Assembly (NCBI GenBank): GCA_026395455.1
Contig: JAPLYR010000123.1
Span: forward strand, 1 to 10,258
Direction of reading: 5' to 3'
DNA: 10,258 nucleotides
Origin: Candidatus Roizmanbacteria bacterium
Lineage (GTDB): Bacteria > Patescibacteriota > Microgenomatia > UBA1406 > GWC2-37-13
In this document: one piece after another, positions 5,604-10,258 of the stretch
Layout: every line of letters starts with the position of its first letter
Numbering within the stretch: position 1 is the first letter of the stretch
The notes under the pieces: model-generated
What the model was told of the DNA's origin: nothing
The model's database searches: none
The model's input: only the letters and a program-made list of their open reading frames with translations
Position numbers and translations under genes: made by a program

Positions 5604-6584
5604 ATGGATATATTTAAGCCAATTCAACTCTTTGCTGATATTGTTACTTTTCAGATGCTTCACATCCTACCTCATTCATATTGGGGAGACACAATCAACT
5701 TTTTTATCTACGATACAATAAAGATTGGACTTCTTCTCGTGATAATTAATTACTTCATGGCTTTTACACGTTTTTATTTCCCAATGGAAAAAGTGAGAGA
5801 TTTACTCCTTAAACGAAGATGGTTTGGAATTGATTATGTATTTGCTGCATTGTTAGGTGTCATAACCCCATTTTGTTCATGTTCATCTATTCCATTATTT
5901 ATTGGATTTGTGGGAGCAGGTATTCCACTTGGTGTAACTTTTGCTTTTCTCATTAGCTCACCCTTGGTAAATGAATCTTCTCTCTATCTCTTTCCCGCAT
6001 TATTTGGAATGAAAGTCACCATACTCTATAACATACTTGGCATTTGTATCGCAATACTTGGAGGTCTTCTTATTCAAAAACTTGGGATGGAAAAATATAT
6101 TAAACCAGAACTTTTAAAGTTTAAATCTCGTAAACAAGTAGAACAGGAAAATGGGGGAGAGTCTCTTCCAATAAAAGATCTTCTCATATATTTTTGGAAT
6201 GATGGGATGAATATTACAAAAAGTATTTTTCCATACGTCTTATTAGGAGTTGGGATGGGAGCGTTAATTCATGGATTTGTACCTGCATCATTTATCGTGA
6301 AATATCTTTCACATAAATCATGGTGGACTATCCCACTTGCCACCTTACTTGGAGCACCGCTGTATGCAAATTCAGTCGGAGTAATACCTATCATGGAAGT
6401 ACTCGTTCAAAAAGGAGTACCACTAGGAACAGCACTATCATTTATGACTGCAATCGTGACTATATCCATTCCAGAGTCTATGATTTTAAAAAAAGTAATG
6501 AAGTGGCAATTACTCGCGGCATTTTTTGGGATTACACTTATTGGGATTATGATAATGGGATATGTTTTTAACTGGATTTTATAA
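5604..6584 (+). CDS. DUF318/ArsP-type permease (putative metal or organoarsenical efflux)
   Basis: This polytopic membrane protein of 326 residues belongs to the permease family that includes ArsP and the SO_0444 Cu/Zn exporters. Two halves are visible, each with the family's signature re-entrant motif. The first is TPFCSCSSIP (88-97), with a CxC pair C91/C93, followed by GAGIPLGVTFAFLISSPLVN. The second is GAPLYANSVGVIPI (250-263), followed by GVPLGTALSFMTA. A hydrophilic loop (about 168-192) divides the halves. The frame is open from 5571, but that start lies inside the thioredoxin-like gene. The ATG at 5604, just after that gene's stop, is preferred. As the last gene of an ArsR-controlled operon it most likely exports a thiol-reactive metal or arsenic compound, with the CxC as a candidate binding site. 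The substrate cannot be told from sequence. Confidence 0.85.
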   Translation: MDIFKPIQLFADIVTFQMLHILPHSYWGDTINFFIYDTIKIGLLLVIINYFMAFTRFYFPMEKVRDLLLKRRWFGIDYVFAALLGVITPFCSCSSIPLFIGFVGAGIPLGVTFAFLISSPLVNESSLYLFPALFGMKVTILYNILGICIAILGGLLIQKLGMEKYIKPELLKFKSRKQVEQENGGESLPIKDLLIYFWNDGMNITKSIFPYVLLGVGMGALIHGFVPASFIVKYLSHKSWWTIPLATLLGAPLYANSVGVIPIMEVLVQKGVPLGTALSFMTAIVTISIPESMILKKVMKWQLLAAFFGITLIGIMIMGYVFNWIL

Positions 6585-6642
6585 GGCGACAATATTCCTT
6601 TATATACTTGCAAGACGATCTGTATGCATCTAAATGGTTTAT

Positions 6643-6651
6643 TGTTACAAT
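6643..6651 (+). promoter_or_regulatory. Extended -10 element (TGTTACAAT)
   Basis: TG, one base and TACAAT (5 of 6 to TATAAT) end ten bases before the ATG at 6662, predicting a leader of only a few bases. The same nine bases occur before the HIT gene on the minus strand (9664-9672). Confidence 0.45.
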
Positions 6652-6661
6652 GCAGTAGACG

Positions 6662-6949
6662 ATGGCTGAATTACTACCTCCTTTTTCACTAGCTTGCCCA
6701 ATGAAATGTGGCGAGGTCGTCAGACTACTTCAGATGATAGCGGCACATGCTGAATTCACCGGAATAGGAGTATCCGTAAATGCTGATAGAAAAACATTCC
6801 TTCCTTTCCAAGAGGAAAGCATTCCTAAAAACAATGCATTAGTGCTACTAGAAATACCACGCGATACATGTATGCCATATTTCTTCGGGGAATTGGTTGC
6901 AGCTTTAAATGACAAACCGCAAGCAACACTTCATGGAGGTAAGAAATAA
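6662..6949 (+). CDS. Hypothetical small soluble protein
   Basis: This 95-residue protein is not recognised. It is predicted to be soluble, with no signal peptide or long hydrophobic segment. It has a CPMKC pair (C12, C16) and a further C70 in RDTCMPYF. The pattern suggests a small alpha/beta fold: a helix (17-31), a strand (35-40), a hydrophobic strand (NALVLLEIP, 58-66) and a helix (FGELVAALN, 75-83). An extended -10 element lies ten bases before its ATG. The next gene starts 27 bases after its stop, so the two may be co-transcribed. That it is real rests on its own promoter-like element, its ordinary amino acid composition and the absence of any competing frame. It follows the permease operon, but nothing in it ties it to metal handling apart from the cysteines. 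Confidence 0.5.
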   Translation: MAELLPPFSLACPMKCGEVVRLLQMIAAHAEFTGIGVSVNADRKTFLPFQEESIPKNNALVLLEIPRDTCMPYFFGELVAALNDKPQATLHGGKK

Positions 6950-6976
6950 AATACACATTATGAGTATTGATAAAGT

Positions 6977-7291
6977 ATGATTAAAGCTATGCCCACAATA
7001 CAGTTTCTCAGGTCTTTTCGCTTTGGTGAATATGCATACTTTGATTTTATTGCAGCCTTTTTAGGGATATATCTTTTATCTCCATTATTAGTAAGACTTT
7101 TTCTCTCTCTACGAGTCAAGACTTCAAAAAAAACATGGCTCTTTCTTACTTTACCCTTAAGTATTCTTATTCATCTACTCGTTCACAATATAACTCCTAT
7201 GACGAGAGACTTTATGGATTTGCATGGTCATTATGGTATTAAAATACTTACAATTGGATTATTGATAAAAGAGACTAAAGAAAAAAACTAA
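6977..7291 (+). CDS. Small multi-pass membrane protein, hypothetical
   Basis: This 104-residue protein has two clear hydrophobic helices (about 22-45 and 53-70) and a shorter one (about 86-97). Basic residues lie between the first two (RVKTSKKT) and at the C terminus (KETKEKN). Several histidines sit near or after the second helix (H66, H70, H83, H85), with HGHYG before the third. The start could be 6977 or the in-frame ATG at 6989; neither has a Shine-Dalgarno sequence. It follows the preceding small gene by 27 bases. Its stop is only three bases from the stop of the converging lipoprotein-like gene, so any terminator must lie inside a coding region. No family was recognised. Confidence 0.55.
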   Translation: MIKAMPTIQFLRSFRFGEYAYFDFIAAFLGIYLLSPLLVRLFLSLRVKTSKKTWLFLTLPLSILIHLLVHNITPMTRDFMDLHGHYGIKILTIGLLIKETKEKN

Positions 7292-7294
7292 GAG

Positions 7295-7810
7295 TTAAGG
7301 CTTGACATTCACTGGGGCAGCAGAAGCCGCATGAATTGCAGCAGAGGTTTTATTTTCTGATAGACATATCACACTTTTTGCATTTACGAAAGTAAAATTA
7401 TCATCCCCAGTTGCACCATTAAGTACATCTCCGGCATCTGCAGTATATATATTCCCAGCAGTATTCAATGAAAGGAACCAATCACCAACAGTTTGTGCTG
7501 TTTCGCCAGTTCCTTCTAATGCTTTCGGAACGGTTGCAGTAATTGTTCCACTTTCACCGACCGCAGAACAATAGGCAGGCGTTGTTAAATCTGGATCAGG
7601 TGTTCGAGTAGGTTCTTCTGTGGGGGTTGTTGTTGATGTGGGTGTTGGCAGTGGTGGAGGAGTTTCCATTTGTGTACTATTACTCACGCAACCGACGGTT
7701 AATAAAACAGGAGAAACTTTAATCGCTAAGCGTAAAAGGTTACCTCCCAAAGAGGCTCTGCTATCACCCGCGACAGATTGTGAAGTTGTACGCTGTTCTA
7801 ATGCTCCCAT
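7295..7810 (-). CDS. Putative lipid-anchored secreted protein with Pro/Thr-rich linker
   Basis: This 171-residue protein has an unusually long polar N terminus (about 1-24) and a hydrophobic stretch, LLRLAIKVSPVLLTVG, ending in C41. The stretch resembles a lipoprotein signal, although the lipobox LTVGC is imperfect. After it comes a Pro/Thr-rich linker (about 48-78), as used to hold a domain away from the membrane. The small outer domain is rich in Gly, Thr and Ala, with two cysteines (C81 and C149) that could pair. No catalytic motif was seen. The start at 7810 is supported by a perfect extended -10 (TGATATAAT) eight bases upstream, and no other ATG lies before the hydrophobic stretch. It converges with the small membrane protein gene. 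The function is unknown. Confidence 0.6.
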   Translation of the reverse strand: MGALEQRTTSQSVAGDSRASLGGNLLRLAIKVSPVLLTVGCVSNSTQMETPPPLPTPTSTTTPTEEPTRTPDPDLTTPAYCSAVGESGTITATVPKALEGTGETAQTVGDWFLSLNTAGNIYTADAGDVLNGATGDDNFTFVNAKSVICLSENKTSAAIHAASAAPVNVKP

Positions 7811-7818
7811 GGTCGTAT

Positions 7819-7827
7819 ATTATATCA
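7819..7827 (-). promoter_or_regulatory. Extended -10 element (TGATATAAT) of the lipoprotein-like gene
   Basis: On the minus strand a perfect TATAAT is preceded by TG plus one base and ends eight bases before the ATG at 7810. Transcription would start within about two bases of the start codon, so the mRNA would be essentially leaderless. The same nine bases occur before the ATPase-like gene (3634-3642). Confidence 0.55.
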
Positions 7828-7870
7828 CCAATAGAACGTGACAGATTAGATTGTTAATACAGCCTTAAAA

Positions 7871-7909
7871 TGAATAACAATGCGAATATGGGGACCAGTG
7901 TGTTATTCA
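7871..7909 (-). terminator. Inverted repeat at the 3' end of the LmeA-like gene, possible terminator
   Basis: Nine-base arms, TGAATAACA (7871-7879) and TGTTATTCA (7901-7909), are perfect inverted repeats with a 21-base loop. On the minus strand the first arm includes the stop codon of the preceding gene. The second is followed by ATTTTAAGG, a short T-run. The stem is AT-rich and the loop long, so it is a weak terminator candidate. A protein-binding site is the alternative. Confidence 0.35.
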
Positions 7910-8619
7910 GTCAATACATAAACCTTTTTGGGGACTTGTCCCTTAAAGTTCATTTTCCCATTATCAAATGTTACGCTTTCTGCACGAAATGATGTGCTAT
8001 GTTTTTGAATGACATCGTTAAGTACAGATTCTGCTTCTTTATTTGCTTGAGCAACGATATCTCCTGGGATAGGGATAGCTCCTATTTGTACTGCCTGTGC
8101 ATTAACACTGACAGTATCATTAAATACTGATCCTTTTCCTTTTACATAAATAGGGACTTCAATCGGAGGAATGTTGTATTTTTGCATTGCGTCCTTTATC
8201 TGACCTTCTGAATATCCAAGTGCCACCGCATAAGGAATTGCCTTTGATACAACGAGAGTACCTGAAGATTCAATAGTTCCATCAGGATGAATGAGAATTT
8301 GCAGATTTTTTACTGGATAATTTTTCCAAGGACGATTATTAGAATGTGCTGTTAATTCTTTACTGTCCATCGTAATCGATATGTCTTTTTTTCCTTCAAA
8401 CGTATAGTCTTTAATTGCATCAGTACTTTTAATTGATACCAGCTCCACCCCCATTTTTGAAATTGCCTTTATAGAATCATCTTTTGTAATTTTAATACCC
8501 AAATCTTTTGGACCAGCGCCAACAAGAGGAGAAAGACCCGGTACAAGGCCCATTACGGTGAGTGCAACTAATACGATAAGGACGGGGGTTATGATAATCC
8601 CAAATAGTATTTTTAGCAT
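7903..8619 (-). CDS. Membrane-anchored LmeA/DUF2993-like protein
   Basis: This 238-residue protein has an N-terminal membrane helix (about 4-26) and a beta-rich outer domain. The outer part looks like the LmeA/DUF2993 or related lipid-binding (TULIP-like) type. It has alternating strands such as KDISITMDSKELTAH (78-92), VKNLQILIHPDGTIESSG (103-120), VPIYVKGKGSVFNDTVSVNAQAV (155-177) and IGAIPIPGDIV (179-189). It ends with FDNGKMNFKGQVPKK (218-232), like the family's final strand motif. Such proteins bind or modify membrane lipids outside the cell membrane; that role is inferred. The start at 8619 is 19 bases after the HD gene stop. An extended -10 (TGCTATACT) ends six bases before the ATG, so it can be transcribed on its own as well as by read-through. 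Confidence 0.55.
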   Translation of the reverse strand: MLKILFGIIITPVLIVLVALTVMGLVPGLSPLVGAGPKDLGIKITKDDSIKAISKMGVELVSIKSTDAIKDYTFEGKKDISITMDSKELTAHSNNRPWKNYPVKNLQILIHPDGTIESSGTLVVSKAIPYAVALGYSEGQIKDAMQKYNIPPIEVPIYVKGKGSVFNDTVSVNAQAVQIGAIPIPGDIVAQANKEAESVLNDVIQKHSTSFRAESVTFDNGKMNFKGQVPKKVYVLTE

Positions 8620-8625
8620 ACCTGT

Positions 8626-8634
8626 AGTATAGCA
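8626..8634 (-). promoter_or_regulatory. Extended -10 element (TGCTATACT), leaderless spacing
   Basis: On the minus strand, TG, one base and TATACT (5 of 6 matches) sit in the 19-base gap after the HD gene and end exactly six bases before the ATG at 8619. This predicts a transcript that starts on the start codon. Confidence 0.5.
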
Positions 8635-8638
8635 AAAA

Positions 8639-9196
8639 CTAAAGGTTATTTATATTTGATCCAACCACTCGCAATTCTTCAAACAGTTCCAGTGCAGATT
8701 TGGTTTTAAGAACTGTTTTAAAATTATCTCGCCATTGGAGTGCGCCCACATTTCCTTGATCAACTAATTCTTGCGCAGTAAATGCCATTTCAAGCATGTT
8801 GGCATCTTTTGCTATGTTGCCCATTTTTGTTGTTCTAAAATCCGTCTCATTCCATAAGCGATAGATGTCGTCCTTCATAAATGACACCTCCGTCAGTTGC
8901 TCTGTTATTGCTTTTTCTTCAAACTTTTTTACATTTTTTATATATCTGCTTGCGGTTCTATGAATATCACCCAATCGACATTCTCCAATATCTTTGAAAG
9001 TAACTGCCGTCACAACTTCATATGGATTTTCATATTCTTCCATGACCGCTAAAATATACCCTATCTGTGCTGCACGAAGGCAATGTGCAGCTACCGTCTC
9101 TGGATTATCAACTCCGATAATTCGCCATCCTTCATGCTTAATTCTCTTCAGTTGACCGAGTTCAAAAATAAAGTTGGCAATAGATTTTATATTCAT
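8639..9196 (-). CDS. HD-domain protein, YfbR/HDDC2-like 5'-nucleotidase family, with HD motif reading KD
   Basis: This 185-residue protein is about the usual size for the YfbR/HDDC2 group of metal-dependent 5'-deoxynucleotidases. The family layout is present: LGQLKRIKHEGWRIIGV near the start, ETVAAHCLRAAQIGY with the first metal His (H38), then the motif region TAVTFKDIGECRLGDIHRTA (63-82). E72 and D77 are at family positions, and the late Asp is D131 in AKDANMLE. The striking difference is K68-D69 where the family has His-Asp. Losing that metal ligand may weaken or abolish catalysis. The codon is AAA, so it is not a one-base change from a His codon. The start overlaps the HIT gene stop by 4 bp, so the two are co-translated. 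It may retain nucleotide binding, use altered metal chemistry or be inactive. Confidence 0.75.
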   Translation of the reverse strand: MNIKSIANFIFELGQLKRIKHEGWRIIGVDNPETVAAHCLRAAQIGYILAVMEEYENPYEVVTAVTFKDIGECRLGDIHRTASRYIKNVKKFEEKAITEQLTEVSFMKDDIYRLWNETDFRTTKMGNIAKDANMLEMAFTAQELVDQGNVGALQWRDNFKTVLKTKSALELFEELRVVGSNINNL

Positions 9197-9654
9197 ACGG
9201 ACGATTTTAATTTATTAACATAATAAGCACGTTCTTCATGAGTTGTATTTATTTTATTTTTTGCATTTTTAAAAAATGAATCATTTGTGTAGCGTGGGAA
9301 CACATGGAGATGAAAATGATAAGCATGTTGGTCACCTGCAGGTTCATTATTTTGTTGCAGAGTGACACCTTGACAGTTATATGCTTTTTTTATCATGATT
9401 GAATACTTCTTTGCGTACTCAATAATACGATGTGCAATTGGTGTTGGTAAATCATATATGTGCTCATAGTGACTGTTTGGGACAATAATAATATGACCCT
9501 CATTTCCTTTGATAAAAAATGAATTAACAAAAATCGAAATGGAGTCATCTCTATAAACAAGATCAGTTTTCTTTAAGAGGGTATGTTCGTTTTCAATTCC
9601 TTTTATCCCCAAACAAATTGGGCAAATATAGTTGTGGGGGGTATGATTAAACAT
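9193..9654 (-). CDS. HIT-family nucleotide hydrolase/transferase
   Basis: From the preferred start this is a 153-residue HIT (histidine triad) protein. It opens with a zinc knuckle CPIC (C11, C14), then the EGHIIIVPNSHYEHIYDLP block (52-70) typical of the family. The triad HFHLHVF has H113, H115 and H117, with H115 the expected nucleophile that forms the nucleotidyl intermediate. HIT proteins cleave or transfer nucleotide groups, often AMP from dinucleoside polyphosphates or AMP-conjugates. The frame is open back to 9756, but that extension overlaps the ApbE gene and resembles no HIT N terminus. The ATG at 9654 sits just before the CPIC and has an extended -10 (TGTTACAAT) nine bases upstream. 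Its stop overlaps the HD gene start (ATGA). Confidence 0.85.
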   Translation of the reverse strand: MFNHTPHNYICPICLGIKGIENEHTLLKKTDLVYRDDSISIFVNSFFIKGNEGHIIIVPNSHYEHIYDLPTPIAHRIIEYAKKYSIMIKKAYNCQGVTLQQNNEPAGDQHAYHFHLHVFPRYTNDSFFKNAKNKINTTHEERAYYVNKLKSSV

Positions 9655-9663
9655 AGTAGTAGT

Positions 9664-9672
9664 ATTGTAACA
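9664..9672 (-). promoter_or_regulatory. Extended -10 element (TGTTACAAT) of the HIT-HD pair
   Basis: On the minus strand, TG, one base and TACAAT lie in the 25-base gap between the ApbE stop and the HIT start, ending nine bases before the ATG at 9654. This allows the HIT-HD pair to be transcribed apart from ApbE. The spacing predicts a leader of only two or three bases and supports the shorter HIT start. Confidence 0.45.
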
Positions 9673-9679
9673 AAATCTC

Positions 9680-10258
9680 TTATTTGAAAAATATTTCTGA
9701 AGAAAATGAAGATGATGTTTCAATGGAGTTATCGTCAAACAGAATGAGATACTCAAATGAAAAATGGGGGGTTAATTTTTTTGCGGGAACTAAGAACAAA
9801 CAGGTAGAAAGAGCATCTGCAAGAAGCGCATCCGAAGCTATAACCCAAGTTGCCAAAATGTTACTTGGAGAGGATAGGGTTTTGGGATTAATGATGTGAT
9901 GATATAATCCCCATGATCTTCTACTTCCCGCTGAGGCACAAATACTTCCTTTTGAAAGGGTGACTACGCCAATTGCTTGCTTAAAGTTCAATGGATTTTC
10001 AAGCCCAATCCGTATTGGCTTACTGCTGAATAATAAAATATCTTTCCCCGCATCAATACAAAATTCTGGAAACCCTTGTTCAATGATAATGTGTGAAACT
10101 AAATCGATAAGATGACCTTTACCTGCGGCACCAAAGTCATATGTTGCTGATTTTTTAATATTGATATGTGGAAATGAAATATCTGCTGTATCTTCCCATG
10201 CCGGGGGAGTATGAAGAGTTGTTGGAGTTAAAGAATATTTCATGTCATATCCCGCCTC
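9680..10258 (-). CDS. apbE: ApbE-type FAD:protein FMN transferase, C-terminal part (runs off the window)
   Basis: The visible part is about 190 residues of a protein usually near 300. It matches the C-terminal two thirds of ApbE, which moves FMN from FAD onto Ser/Thr of target flavoproteins and releases AMP. Numbered from the ATG at 10243, DFGAAGKGHLIDLV (36-49) fits the family's DLGGIAKGYAVD segment. FCIDAGKDILL (61-71) fits the NAGGD segment. SICASAGSRRSWG (100-112) followed by YHHIINPKT (114-122) fits the S-G...HHI-DP motif. VIASDALLADALST (133-146) fits the metal-binding Asp/Ala-Asp end. The ATG at 10243 is probably not the true start, because the frame stays open to the edge (codons for EAGYD) and EAGYD is itself a typical internal ApbE segment. 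The HIT gene follows after 25 bases. Confidence 0.82.
   Translation of the reverse strand, partial: EAGYDMKYSLTPTTLHTPPAWEDTADISFPHINIKKSATYDFGAAGKGHLIDLVSHIIIEQGFPEFCIDAGKDILLFSSKPIRIGLENPLNFKQAIGVVTLSKGSICASAGSRRSWGLYHHIINPKTLSSPSNILATWVIASDALLADALSTCLFLVPAKKLTPHFSFEYLILFDDNSIETSSSFSSEIFFK

Noticed and set aside
9655..9756. 34-residue N-terminal extension of the HIT protein
   Set aside because: It overlaps the ApbE gene and does not resemble a HIT N terminus; the zinc knuckle begins shortly after the ATG at 9654.
9684..9899. Plus-strand open frame inside the ApbE gene
   Set aside because: It is the antisense shadow of well-conserved ApbE motifs and has no family features.
10241..10243. 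ATG at 10243 as a true start for a short ApbE
   Set aside because: The frame is open to the window edge and the preceding codons (EAGYD) fit the interior of ApbE, so the gene is cut by the window rather than truncated.
1..10258. Reassigned genetic code (TGA as Gly or Trp), CRISPR array, tRNA genes, insertion sequences
   Set aside because: TGA ends several genes at the expected places, and no direct-repeat array, cloverleaf-like sequence, transposase or terminal inverted repeat was seen on either strand.

Overview
The window is AT-rich, densely packed bacterial DNA with short intergenic gaps, 4-bp ATGA gene overlaps, almost no convincing Shine-Dalgarno sequences, and several small single-pass exported proteins with Pro/Thr-rich linkers. 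TGA is used as a stop (for example in the TIR, caspase, nuclease and ArsR-family genes), so recoded-TGA lineages are unlikely. The overall style suggests a reduced-genome lineage such as Candidate Phyla Radiation / Patescibacteria. That is an inference from gene style, because the window holds no rRNA or marker gene.

Region 1 (about 68-2629, + strand) is an immune-type island. A ThsB-like TIR protein, a caspase-like protease and a Cys-rich HNH endonuclease are joined by two ATGA overlaps into one translationally coupled operon. TIR plus caspase is the architecture described as type IV Thoeris, in which a TIR-made cyclic ADP-ribose isomer (N7-cADPR) switches on the protease. The tightly coupled HNH nuclease is the unusual addition and the best candidate for something undescribed. 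A separate DUF559/VSR-like nuclease gene follows.

Region 2 (2764-4958) holds a minus-strand ATPase-like protein whose Walker A motif lacks the lysine. Divergent from it are two plus-strand membrane proteins of unknown role: a split zinc ribbon with a C-terminal TM, and a single-TM extracytoplasmic protein.

Region 3 (4977-6584) is a metal/metalloid-response operon: an ArsR/SmtB-family repressor, a small thioredoxin-like protein and a DUF318/ArsP-type permease. A perfect 10-bp inverted repeat of the TGAA-N6-TTCA operator type lies across the promoter and start codon of the repressor gene, which points to tight autoregulation. It also suggests that the true start is downstream of the longest possible one.

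Region 4 (6662-7810) contains two small plus-strand genes, one soluble and unrecognised and one small membrane protein. They converge on a minus-strand, probably lipid-anchored secreted protein with a Pro/Thr-rich linker.

Region 5 (7903-10258, minus strand) runs in transcription order through the C-terminal part of an ApbE-type FAD:protein FMN transferase (continuing past the window edge), a HIT-family nucleotide hydrolase, an HD-domain nucleotidase-like protein whose HD pair reads KD, and an LmeA/DUF2993-like anchored protein.

Across the window, several genes that begin transcription units have a TATAAT-like element, often extended (TGnTAnnnT), only 6-10 nt before the start codon. This suggests leaderless or nearly leaderless mRNAs. 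No tRNA, rRNA, CRISPR array, insertion sequence or intergenic gap above 300 bases was seen.
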